A stretch of DNA of 64,000 bases from Aromatoleum toluclasticum ATCC 700605 (lineage in GTDB: Bacteria > Pseudomonadota > Gammaproteobacteria > Burkholderiales > Rhodocyclaceae). Below, in pieces: positions 53,851 through 62,234 of this stretch (position 1 is the first letter of the stretch; every line of letters starts with the position of its first letter). The notes beneath the pieces are model-generated. The model was given only the letters and a program-made list of their open reading frames with translations. It searched no databases and was not told where the DNA came from. The stretch covers positions 94,957 to 158,956 of the forward strand of contig NZ_KB899503.1 in the NCBI RefSeq assembly GCF_000378245.1, given 5' to 3'. Position numbers and translations under genes: made by a program.

Positions 53851-54494
53851 CCCGTTACGTCATGGTTGCCGACCTCAACCGCTGCGTCGGCTGTCAGACC
53901 TGCACCGCGTCGTGCAAGCACACCAACGCGACACCGCCGGGCGTGCAGTGGCGCAAGGTGCTCGACGTCGAGATGGGCGAATACCCCAACGTCGAGCGCC
54001 TCTTCATGCCGGTCGGCTGCCAGCACTGCTCCGATCCTCCGTGCATGGAAGTGTGCCCGAGCACCGCGACCGGCCAGCGCAAGGACGGCATCGTCACCAT
54101 CGACTACGACATCTGCATCGGCTGCTCGTACTGCGCGGTCGCCTGTCCATACCAGGCGCGCTACAAGGTCGAGGAACCGCGCTTCGCGTACTCCAGCGGC
54201 CCGACCGAGACGGAGGCGATCCGCTTCGACGAGGGCCGCATCGGCGTCGCGCAGAAATGCACCTTCTGCGCCGATCGCGTCGACGCCGGCCTGGCGAAAG
54301 GACTCACCCCCGGCGTCGATCCCGACGCCACCCCGGCCTGCGCGAACGCCTGCATCGCCAACGCGCTGACCTTCGGCGACCTCGAGGACCCCGACAGCAA
54401 CGTCTCGAAGCTGCTGACCGACAACACCTGGTTCCGGATGCACGAAGATCTCGGCACCGATCCCGGCTTCTACTACCTGTGGGAAGAAAAATGA
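53847..54494 (+). CDS. four-cluster ferredoxin-like subunit, PadC-like
   Basis: 215-residue electron-transfer subunit with 16 Cys in four [4Fe-4S] patterns: Cys13/16/19/23, Cys58/61/66/70, Cys90/93/96/100 and Cys138/141/165/169, as in DmsB, NrfC and PadC. It passes electrons from the molybdenum subunit to the membrane anchor. ATGA overlaps couple it to both neighbours. No signal sequence, so the complex is probably cytoplasmic-facing. Confidence 0.9.
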   Translation: MTRYVMVADLNRCVGCQTCTASCKHTNATPPGVQWRKVLDVEMGEYPNVERLFMPVGCQHCSDPPCMEVCPSTATGQRKDGIVTIDYDICIGCSYCAVACPYQARYKVEEPRFAYSSGPTETEAIRFDEGRIGVAQKCTFCADRVDAGLAKGLTPGVDPDATPACANACIANALTFGDLEDPDSNVSKLLTDNTWFRMHEDLGTDPGFYYLWEEK

Positions 54495-55369
54495 CTCGGA
54501 CGAAATTCTCCCGCTTCGGCACCTCGCACCAAACGAGCTGGGACTGGCGCGCGGCCGGCAACTTCATCTGCGGCGGCGCGGGCTCGTCGCTGCTCGCCGG
54601 CAGCGTCGCCGCCGCCTTCCCCGAGGCCCCGGACTGGCGTGTTCTGCTCGCCGCGCTGCTGCTGATCGGCGCCGGCCTCGTCTTCGTCTGGACCGAGATC
54701 GGCCGGACGTGGCGGGCGTTCAACGTGCTGTTCCATCCGCAGACGTCGTGGATGACCCGCGAGGCCTACGTCGCCGCGCTGACCGGCGCGCTGGTCGCAG
54801 GCTGGGCCTTCACCGGCATCGCCCCCCTCGCCCACGCCGCCGGTCTCGCCGCCCTGTTGTTCCTCTACTGCCAGGCGCGCATCCTGAAAGCCGCACGCGG
54901 CATTCCCGCATGGCGCGAACCGGCGATCGTGCCACTCATCGTCGCGACGGGGCTCGTCGAGGGCGTGTCGCTGCTGGTGCTGATCGCGACGGCGCAGGAG
55001 GTCCCGTCCTCGGCGCTCCTCGCTGCGCTGACCGCGCTCGCCGTGCTGCGCTTCGCCTCCTGGTTGCGCTACCGCGCCCGCATGGACGCCTCCGACATGC
55101 CGCCCGTGACGCGCCGCGTGCTGGATTCGGTATCCCGCGGAATGCTCTGGGTGGGCACGGTCGCGCCGCTGGCCGCCGCGGGGCTCACACTTGCGGTGCC
55201 TGCGATAGCCCCCCTCGCGGCGGTCGCCGCGCTCGTCGCCGGCGCGCATTTCAAGCTGCAGCTGATCACCCGCGCCGCACAGGTGCAGGGATATGCGCTG
55301 GGCAACAAGCTACGGCGGGGGCATCCGCTCACGATGAAGCCGGGGGCGGCCGAAGCGACAGCGCGATGA
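54491..55369 (+). CDS. membrane anchor subunit, DmsC/PadD-like
   Basis: 292-residue integral membrane protein with about eight hydrophobic helices (first at about 21-44, GNFICGGAGSSLLAGSVAAAF), of the DmsC/NrfD type that links Fe-S subunits to the quinone pool. The start overlaps the Fe-S gene stop. Size and order match PadD of the phenylacetyl-CoA oxidoreductase. It would deliver electrons from the second pathway to quinone and so to respiration. Last gene of the rightward operon, 91 bases from the convergent fic gene. Confidence 0.88.
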   Translation: MTRTKFSRFGTSHQTSWDWRAAGNFICGGAGSSLLAGSVAAAFPEAPDWRVLLAALLLIGAGLVFVWTEIGRTWRAFNVLFHPQTSWMTREAYVAALTGALVAGWAFTGIAPLAHAAGLAALLFLYCQARILKAARGIPAWREPAIVPLIVATGLVEGVSLLVLIATAQEVPSSALLAALTALAVLRFASWLRYRARMDASDMPPVTRRVLDSVSRGMLWVGTVAPLAAAGLTLAVPAIAPLAAVAALVAGAHFKLQLITRAAQVQGYALGNKLRRGHPLTMKPGAAEATAR

Positions 55370-55460
55370 AACGTCGGCCGAAATTGGAGTTCACCTCGCG
55401 GCAGGGCGGTTGAGCAACACATCCCCTTCCTTGCCGCCGCACCCGCGATCGCAGTCGGCC

Positions 55461-56588
55461 TTATTCCGAGGGTGGCGCATTCAACTCGTAGCAGGTGCTA
55501 CGGCCACCCGACGGCGACTTGCGCAAAACACCGCGGGCCATCAACTCATTGATGTCGCGCAAAGCCGTATCGGTCGAACATCTGGCAATCGCGGCCCACT
55601 TGCTGCTGGTGAGCTTGCCCTCGAAACCGTCAAGCAGCCGATTGATCAGTTCTGCCTGTCGCTCGTTCATTGGCGTGCCGGCAAAGCGTTGCCAGAACCG
55701 GGCCCTGATCAGCACGGAATCGACGGTGTGCTGCGCCTGATCGACGGCACGATGCAGCGTGACGAGGAACCACGCGAGCCACTCCGTGACGTCGAGCGGC
55801 CCCTTCTGTGTTCGCTCCAGGATGTCGTAATACGCTTCCCGTTCCCGCTGAATCTGCGCCGACAGGCTGTAGAAGCGTTGCGGGCTGCCATCGGCGCGCG
55901 CGAGCAGCAAGTCGCCAATGGCCCGCGCAACCCGACCATTGCCGTCGTCGAAAGGATGCAGCGTGACGAACCAGAGGTGCCCGATCCCCGCCCGGATAAG
56001 GGCCGGTTCGCTCGGAGCAGCGTTTATCCAGTCGAGGAAGCGGCTCGCCTCGGCTTCCAGGCGATCGCCCGGCGGTGCCTCGAAATGCACACGCTGACGC
56101 CCCACCGGGCCAGACACCACTTGCATCGGCCCACTGCCGTCATCACGCCAGGCACCGACGTTGATTCTGGAAATGCCGGAATAGCCGGTCGGAAACAGTG
56201 CGGCATGCCAGCCAAACAGCCGCTCGCGCGAGACGGGTTCGTTGCAGTGGGCTGTCGCGTCGAGAACCATCTCGACGACGCCTTCGACATTGCGATCGAC
56301 GCGAGCCAGAGCACCGATGTCGACCCCAATTCGCCGAGCGATCGACGAACGCACCGATTCGACGTCGAGGCGCTCGCCCTCGATCTCGCTCGTCTTGACG
56401 ACGTCGTCGGTGAGCGCGGCGAGGCTCGCCTGATCACGCAAGGCCATGCCGACATCCGCCAGACGCCCCGCCAGCAGGCCTTGGGCACGACTGACTTCGG
56501 CCAAAGCGCCCGCGAGTGCAGCCAAGTCGTAGCGCCAGTCCGGCCAGTCGCCGGCTTGCCAGATATAAGTGCAATCTCCGCGTTTCAT
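55461..56588 (-). CDS. Fic family protein (DUF4172 N-terminus)
   Basis: 375-residue protein with an N-terminal DUF4172-like domain (WQAGDWPDWRYDLAALAGAL), the inhibitory-helix motif TSEIEGE (about 66-72) and the catalytic Fic loop HPFDDGNGRVAR, followed by a C-terminal winged-helix domain. Fic proteins transfer AMP (or another nucleotide) to protein hydroxyls; the SEIEGE segment keeps them autoinhibited. Proteins with this layout are widespread in accessory regions and can act as toxin-like or regulatory enzymes. It marks the start of a lower-GC accessory region. Its promoter overlaps the start codon. Confidence 0.9.
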   Translation of the reverse strand: MKRGDCTYIWQAGDWPDWRYDLAALAGALAEVSRAQGLLAGRLADVGMALRDQASLAALTDDVVKTSEIEGERLDVESVRSSIARRIGVDIGALARVDRNVEGVVEMVLDATAHCNEPVSRERLFGWHAALFPTGYSGISRINVGAWRDDGSGPMQVVSGPVGRQRVHFEAPPGDRLEAEASRFLDWINAAPSEPALIRAGIGHLWFVTLHPFDDGNGRVARAIGDLLLARADGSPQRFYSLSAQIQREREAYYDILERTQKGPLDVTEWLAWFLVTLHRAVDQAQHTVDSVLIRARFWQRFAGTPMNERQAELINRLLDGFEGKLTSSKWAAIARCSTDTALRDINELMARGVLRKSPSGGRSTCYELNAPPSE

Positions 56589-56623
56589 GCGGAGATTATG
56601 AGATCCATTCCCCGCACGCGCAA
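56573..56623 (-). promoter_or_regulatory. fic promoter with start-codon-spanning inverted repeat
   Basis: On the minus strand TTGCGC (56623-56618) and CATAAT (56600-56595) are separated by 17 bases. The -10 ends only six bases before the ATG (56588), predicting a leaderless mRNA. A 9-bp inverted repeat, AATCTCCGC (56573-56581) and GCGGAGATT (56589-56597), flanks the start codon and overlaps the -10, and GCGGAGAT recurs at 56643-56650. Autoregulation is inferred. Confidence 0.6.
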
Positions 56624-56891
56624 CTTATTCACCGCATAATTCGCGGAGATCTGGACGTACATTCTCCGTAGGTCGAGTGACTATTGAGGTGGGCAAGGCT
56701 ATCCGCGTTCGAATCGGGCGATGAGGGAACGTCGCCAAGTCGGCCGAAGCGGACGGTGGATTACACCGCTGCCTCGGTCCGCAATCCGAAGGTAACCTGC
56801 CGCTCAGGGTCGGCGCAGGTCGGCTGAACGCCAGACGACCTGAATTTCCTCGACGTTTGCAGCCAGCTTGGCGCGTTAGGTCGGATCCGTT
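56589..56891. other. intergenic region between fic and qatD
   Basis: 303 bases. The first about 60 hold the fic promoter and operator-like repeats. The rest, behind the qatD stop, has no convincing gene, terminator or repeat. Confidence 0.55.
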
Positions 56892-57656
56892 TTATTGTTT
56901 CAACATAATTGCAAGATTTCGCAGCACCTGAACGCGCATCGCCTCCGGCTCGATTCCCCTCAGGGGTGCGAGGGCAGTCAAGGTTCCCGCAACCGACCTC
57001 GGTCTAACAGCGACACCATCCACTTGGACAAACGGCCCGTCCGTTTCGGTCAGGATGCGATCAAGAGGGAGGCCCACAATCAATGAGCGGAGCCTTGGCG
57101 ATCTCAGCATTTCAGAGTTGACGGAAAAATAGCAGCCCATGTCGATCGCTCGACGGGCCTCCGACACGGAACCCGTGAACCAGTGCATGACAACCCTACC
57201 GCGATCGGGGAGGCGTGTCTTCTCCAGATATTGCAGTAACTTGGAGACAGCGCGGACGCTGTGCAACGTCAGAACCTTGTCGCCTTGCTCTGCACACGCT
57301 CGCAAGACCCGCTCAAATACCCGCTCCTGAGCCTCAAGGCTCTTGTAGAAACGTGGACTCGCATCGAGCCCAACTTCGCCCACATATCGGCTTTCTGGCA
57401 GTAACCTTTCGAACAGGGCGATCTCGTTCTCGCGCTCAGCAACAAGCTGAGGATGAAGTCCGAGTGCAACGCGAACATGGGTCGAGCCCTCCGCCATCTC
57501 CTTATTGCGTGCCCAAGCCAGTGGGGTAGTCGTGACGGCTAGGGTTGCGATGCGCTCGCGCTCGCATTCCGAAATCAGTTGTGCGTGGTCGGGGTAGAGA
57601 TCCAGATGGCAGTGGAAGTCGACCCACTTGGCGGCAACCAACGGCAAAGCAGTCAC
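56892..57656 (-). CDS. qatD: QatD, TatD-family DNase of the Qat anti-phage system
   Basis: 254-residue TatD-like metal-dependent nuclease with the expected ligands: FHCHLD, LGLHP, GEVGLDASPRF, TLHS, HWFTG and LTETDGPF. The gene starts at a GTG overlapping the qatC stop (GTGA), so it is the last gene of the qatABCD operon. TatD proteins are 3'-5' DNases; in the Qat system this subunit is required for phage defence, possibly as the effector nuclease. Confidence 0.9.
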   Translation of the reverse strand: MTALPLVAAKWVDFHCHLDLYPDHAQLISECERERIATLAVTTTPLAWARNKEMAEGSTHVRVALGLHPQLVAERENEIALFERLLPESRYVGEVGLDASPRFYKSLEAQERVFERVLRACAEQGDKVLTLHSVRAVSKLLQYLEKTRLPDRGRVVMHWFTGSVSEARRAIDMGCYFSVNSEMLRSPRLRSLIVGLPLDRILTETDGPFVQVDGVAVRPRSVAGTLTALAPLRGIEPEAMRVQVLRNLAIMLKQ

Positions 57657-59023
57657 GATGGCTCCGCTTGCACGCCCACAAGCAGGTCAGCAACTTCCTC
57701 TAGGCCGGCCACGTAAACGTCATGATAAGCCTGAAGGTCGTTCGGGTGATCGCTGAGCGGACCGGGGCGGTGGATGTCGAATCGAGCGCGTGCAGGGCTA
57801 TTGCGCAACCGTGAAATCGCGAGCCCAAATGATCGGATGTGGCTGCCTTCAGCCCTGTCGGTATGGATCACCTGCGCATGGAGATCCTGCAACTGATACT
57901 GCGTCATGTCCGGAGAGTCCCCGAGCAGCGACGCACGTCTGATGAGGCACGGCACACAATAGCCGCAATGCTTAGGCTGACGCTGGGATTCCTCCTTGGC
58001 GAACCGCGTCTTGGTAGGCGACGAGCAGGACATCGTGAGCTTCGCATTGACGGCAAGAAACGTGTCGTCCGCACAGCCCCTGACCATTTGGCCCTTGGTC
58101 TGGAACCTGTAGCGGTTGAGCAGGTGGCTCCTTAGATCGAGCATATCCAACAACTCGTTCACCCGTGCCATGTAGAAGGGATGAGTGGTCCGCGTGCTCA
58201 GCGCGCCGATTCGAAGCGGGTCCAATGGCACATTCAGCGAGATCAATCCGTTCTCGGGCACATGGATCGTCATATTTCCACCGACGGCATCCGCAGCAAG
58301 CGCAGCCAGTGCGAAGAACATGAAGGACCTGCCGCGCAGCGTGTCTTCCACGGACGCCTGGTCAACCGTGTTCTTGGGGAAACCAACGTGTGCTCGGACG
58401 TGGTTGAACTCCGAGCCAGGGAACCGGGCCTTGAGTGCATCCGCGCACAGCCTTTGGTGTTGGCTGGTGATGCCGTCCCAGTAATGGCTGATGAGCAAGG
58501 GTGATGCGCCTTCGGAGAACAGGTCAATTGCACCTATGAAGCTGTCCAGCCCGCCTGAAAAAAGGCAGACGCTGTCGGGGTTCGCCGTGCGGAGGTGCTC
58601 GGTGATAGGGGCCAAACGGCTTCTGTCGGTCGGACGCGCACGAAACTGGAACGTCCATTTGTCTCCGGAGAGGAAGTCCAGGGTGGTCCGCAGAAGAGGG
58701 GTGGCTTCTTCCCAAATGCACGGTTCCGAGACTGGCACGCAGATCTCGATTTCACGCGTCCAGGCGTCCTGGGCAGAATGTTCCCGGGAGATCCGTGTGT
58801 CTGCAGCCGTCACGGTCGCTGCAAGCACGGCGAAGTCGATCGCTCGCTCACTGGGTGTAAGTCCCAATAGATCGAGTTCCTCCAGCGCCTGCCCAAGCCC
58901 GAAATCGAGATGGTTGTAGCCATCGATGAAGTGGATTTCAGTGGCTTGCGATCCTGGAATGGCAGGCACAACAGGGGCGTCGTCGGATGGGCCAAGCCGA
59001 CTTATCAAGGTGTGTGCCGTCAT
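57653..59023 (-). CDS. qatC: QatC, QueC-like protein of the Qat anti-phage system
   Basis: 456-residue protein with a PP-loop motif CLFSGGLDSFIGAIDL and a C-terminal Cys4 zinc site (Cys of MSCSS plus CGYCVPC), both characteristic of QueC, the 7-cyano-7-deazaguanine synthase. It is about twice as long as housekeeping QueC, with an N-terminal extension seen in defence-associated homologues. Its position between qatB and qatD with ATGA/GTGA overlaps identifies it. It may modify a protein, nucleotide or nucleic acid as part of the defence response; the reaction is not shown here. Confidence 0.9.
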   Translation of the reverse strand: MTAHTLISRLGPSDDAPVVPAIPGSQATEIHFIDGYNHLDFGLGQALEELDLLGLTPSERAIDFAVLAATVTAADTRISREHSAQDAWTREIEICVPVSEPCIWEEATPLLRTTLDFLSGDKWTFQFRARPTDRSRLAPITEHLRTANPDSVCLFSGGLDSFIGAIDLFSEGASPLLISHYWDGITSQHQRLCADALKARFPGSEFNHVRAHVGFPKNTVDQASVEDTLRGRSFMFFALAALAADAVGGNMTIHVPENGLISLNVPLDPLRIGALSTRTTHPFYMARVNELLDMLDLRSHLLNRYRFQTKGQMVRGCADDTFLAVNAKLTMSCSSPTKTRFAKEESQRQPKHCGYCVPCLIRRASLLGDSPDMTQYQLQDLHAQVIHTDRAEGSHIRSFGLAISRLRNSPARARFDIHRPGPLSDHPNDLQAYHDVYVAGLEEVADLLVGVQAEPS

Positions 59024-59880
59024 TGGGCATCCTCCCCTGCTTCAGCGATCAAAGAAAATGCGGCCTCGTAGATTTCGTCGACCCGCTGATCAATCTCCCG
59101 ATTGCTCAGGGCTTCCAGGCCAGTCAGAAGGCCGGAGAGATGTACCCGGCAGCATCCATCGATGAACTCATGCAACTGTGTGTGCGTGTTTTCGACGGTT
59201 TCGATGTCGCTCGAGATTGCAATCCCGCGAGCTGCGATGTCGGCGATGACCCTGCCTTCGATGGACAGCGCCACGAAATCCATGAAGAACTCCCGCAATT
59301 GCTCAGGCGCCATCTCTCCAAACCCAGTTGGACCGATGTCCTCTAGATTCCCGATCGCTTCTAGCATGGCCTGCCTGGAGATCGCTTCGTCAATGGCGCC
59401 GCCCGGCGGGCAAAGAAACTCCAACATCGCGACGAACACGTCCGCTGCAGGCCTGTTGACCATGTCCCCGAGGTCCAGCCGTCGCAGCGTCTCAGCTGCT
59501 CCAATCTGCTGAAAGTCTCGAACCACGCCAAGCAGTCGAGAACCGGCCCCTCGTGATGCGCCCATCCGCTGCGCAGCACGCCTTACGCCGCCGCCGCCAC
59601 CGCCACGTCCTCCACTGGAACTGCTTCCTCGAACGTAATTCGCTAGAGCCGAGCCCAGCGAACTGGCACTACCGCTCTTTGAGAAGCGCGTGAATGCCGT
59701 TCTGGCGGCGGTGAAGCCGCTTGTCACAGGAGCGGCCGAGGAACCGCCATCAGCGGGTACGTTGTCACTCGAGTCGCCCCCATCGCCGCCGGTATCGGCG
59801 TCACCGGCAGCCGGAGCCAGCCAGGAAGGCACCAAGTCCGTGGGTGGTCCGCCATATCCTTTTGATGTTCCCATGCCCAT
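59020..59880 (-). CDS. qatB: QatB, Qat anti-phage system component
   Basis: 286-residue protein with N-terminal MGTSKGYGGPPTDLVPSW, a hallmark of QatB-like proteins, a Gly/Ser-rich low-complexity linker (about 75-105, with a run of six Gly) and a helical C-terminal half. The frame opens at a TTG (59883), but ATG 59880, sharing a base with the qatA stop (TGATG), is chosen. Molecular function unknown; it is recognised by motif and by position between the KAP ATPase and the QueC-like gene. Confidence 0.85.
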   Translation of the reverse strand: MGMGTSKGYGGPPTDLVPSWLAPAAGDADTGGDGGDSSDNVPADGGSSAAPVTSGFTAARTAFTRFSKSGSASSLGSALANYVRGSSSSGGRGGGGGGVRRAAQRMGASRGAGSRLLGVVRDFQQIGAAETLRRLDLGDMVNRPAADVFVAMLEFLCPPGGAIDEAISRQAMLEAIGNLEDIGPTGFGEMAPEQLREFFMDFVALSIEGRVIADIAARGIAISSDIETVENTHTQLHEFIDGCCRVHLSGLLTGLEALSNREIDQRVDEIYEAAFSLIAEAGEDAQ

Positions 59881-61847
59881 CAACCCTTGTTTGCAATGTT
59901 TCCCATGAGCGTCACTGCACTCTTCAATTTCGGGTTCTCATCTTGTGCAGCCCATGCCATATGCAACGTCTTCGCATCCTCGACCAGTGTCGGATCCTTG
60001 ATGTTCGCGACCATGGCTGCCGGCCACACGCCGACCTTGCCAAGATCCAAATCTTTCGCAAACTCAAGCAGGCGCCGGCCCATCTCAGGCGCACGCTCGG
60101 ACAGGACCATCAGGCCTTGGATGCCGCTCGGCTCACCCTTCATGCTTTCAGCCTGCATGACCCGTTCGCTGACCGCGCTGAAGACTTCGTCCAGTTCCTG
60201 GGACGAGAGCTTGGCGACGTCGGGCACACACCCACGGGCGACTAGCTTTCCGCCCATTAGTCGTTCGACCAAACCTTCCAGGTGTGCAGAGGCTGCGTAT
60301 CCGCCCAGAGATCCGCGCTTGTCGCGGGTCACAAAGACGTAGGGGCGGAGGTCCACATTGGTGAGTGGCGGGTCCATGGCTCCCCAGCCCTTGATCCATT
60401 CGTTCTTGAGCCATTCCGCAGCTTCCGTCGAAGCGAGCTCCGCGTCCTCGACCTTGGCCCCTGTCTTCTTGCCCTCCGGCTCCGAATTTTCTTTCGTGCC
60501 GGCTTTTGGTGTTCGTGCGTTCGACTCCCCGTTCAGGAGCTTTTCGAACTGAACAACTGAAGTCGGCATCCCACCTTCCGCCGTTGCCAGTTGGGAAAGT
60601 TGCTTGTAGAAGTCTGGATAGAAGCGTTCCGCCAACATGATCTTCCCGAGGACGGTCAGCTTGATGTCATCGCCAAACCCGCGCTCCTCCGCGATGGCTC
60701 GACGCAACATCATGGTATTCAGGAACCGCTTGATCTGACGAGGGTTGCCATGCGTGCCCTCCGTCAATATCTTGGTTAAAACAGTGCTGATGACTTGCGC
60801 TTCGCGCACCGCGTCCGGAATCGGTGAGCCTATGGCCTCTTGGATTGCCTTGATGTCTAAGCCACGACTCGCCCAGGGGCGCCTCATGTCCTCGCTTGCG
60901 GCTTTGAGCAGCTCTTTGAACCGCTCGTCGCCCGCAGGCAAGGCGAGCTCGGCCAGGAGAAGCGTGATGTAGACGCGTGTTTCGGCGAGCCCAAGCGCCG
61001 GGACGCGGAAAGGGACTTGAATTAGTTTTTCCAAGTAGCTGCGGGCATAGCCGACGGGCCCGGAACTGGGGGGCAAATCGGGGAAGTGCTCTTTGACGGC
61101 GTACTCAATCATCAGCTCATCTGCGCCGATGACGAACGCTGTGCGGTCGACCATCAGAAAAAGACGGATCGCCTCAAGTGTGGCAATGGCGGTCTTTGGT
61201 AAGCAGCGGTCGAGGTCGTCGACAATCACGACCAAACGGTCCAACTCGGCAGCATCGAGCAGTTCTTTGAACTCCCTGCGGAATGCGTGAATGTGCTCAG
61301 GCAGCCGCTCAACGTCGTCAGGTGACGCTTTCAAATACTCCTGGGCCTGGCCAGCGACCGCTTTCAGCTCCTCGACCGAGATCTGATCTTGTGGTTTCTT
61401 AGCGAATGCTGCTGCAGTGTCCATCACGGCGCGCAACTGGTCGGGCGTGGGAATACCGCTGAATGCGGTGAATGCATAACCTCCGGCTTTGCGTGCCAGC
61501 CTCAGCCAGTCGACTCGCCTTAGAACTTTCTTGGCAGCTTCTGCCACTTTTTTCGAGGTCGGCCGCGCTCTGCGGAGTTCCTCGATGAGCGTCTCGATCA
61601 CCACGGTCTTCGCGTCATCGAAACCTTCGAAGGTCCATCCATTGAACCAAACGCACAGCACTCGATCATTGCCCCGGAATGCCGCTTCAGTCATCTTGAG
61701 GACACTGGACTTGCCGGCCCCCCAGTCCCCATGGACGCCGATGGTCACGGGAGCGCTTGGCGTTTCTCGGATAAATCGAACAACCGTTCGCGCTATCGCC
61801 TCGTAGTAGAGAAGGTCTGTGGCCGTCTCTTGATCGTTCAGAAACAT
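59880..61847 (-). CDS. qatA: QatA, KAP-family P-loop ATPase of the Qat anti-phage system
   Basis: 655-residue KAP NTPase: Walker A HGDWGAGKSSVL (about 39-50), WFNGW, and Walker B LVVIVDDLDRCLP. The reading frame continues upstream to 61994, but ATG 61847 has GGAG nearby and begins right before the conserved domain. In Qat the ATPase is essential and probably acts as sensor or switch. First gene of the operon; the long non-coding region upstream should hold the promoter. Base composition is less GC-rich than in the catabolic clusters, suggesting transfer. Confidence 0.9.
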   Translation of the reverse strand: MFLNDQETATDLLYYEAIARTVVRFIRETPSAPVTIGVHGDWGAGKSSVLKMTEAAFRGNDRVLCVWFNGWTFEGFDDAKTVVIETLIEELRRARPTSKKVAEAAKKVLRRVDWLRLARKAGGYAFTAFSGIPTPDQLRAVMDTAAAFAKKPQDQISVEELKAVAGQAQEYLKASPDDVERLPEHIHAFRREFKELLDAAELDRLVVIVDDLDRCLPKTAIATLEAIRLFLMVDRTAFVIGADELMIEYAVKEHFPDLPPSSGPVGYARSYLEKLIQVPFRVPALGLAETRVYITLLLAELALPAGDERFKELLKAASEDMRRPWASRGLDIKAIQEAIGSPIPDAVREAQVISTVLTKILTEGTHGNPRQIKRFLNTMMLRRAIAEERGFGDDIKLTVLGKIMLAERFYPDFYKQLSQLATAEGGMPTSVVQFEKLLNGESNARTPKAGTKENSEPEGKKTGAKVEDAELASTEAAEWLKNEWIKGWGAMDPPLTNVDLRPYVFVTRDKRGSLGGYAASAHLEGLVERLMGGKLVARGCVPDVAKLSSQELDEVFSAVSERVMQAESMKGEPSGIQGLMVLSERAPEMGRRLLEFAKDLDLGKVGVWPAAMVANIKDPTLVEDAKTLHMAWAAQDENPKLKSAVTLMGNIANKG

Positions 61848-62234
61848 ACATGGCTCCAGTATTGGCGCGGCATTCAAATGTACGGTGTGACTTTGGGATC
61901 GGCGCCGCCGAAAAAGGGACGAATTTGCTGCCCAAGGAAGATGAAGCCCACCTACCAGCAGGCGTCTGTACTGCCCATGGCCAGCAACTGTCATAGACTT
62001 CTAAGCAGACGGTCACAATTTCGAGTCTGACCGATTGTACGCATAGAGCATCATCGCCCATAGCGGTTGCCAACAATGAGGAAGGGGTTTCCGACTAGAG
62101 ATTGATCTTCCTGACCGACGACTGGTGACGTGCACATTACGGACCAAAGTAAGGTCTGGTCGCCAACGGGAGCACCGGCCGAACACCCGTCTTGGCCCTC
62201 GGGGTTCGCCCGCTTTCTAAGCCGGCAGCCCCGA
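61848..62234. other. intergenic region upstream of qatA
   Basis: 387 bases between qatA and the unknown membrane-protein gene, both on the minus strand. It should contain the qat promoter. I see no certain promoter, repeat or RNA; short open frames here lack ribosome sites. Confidence 0.5.
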
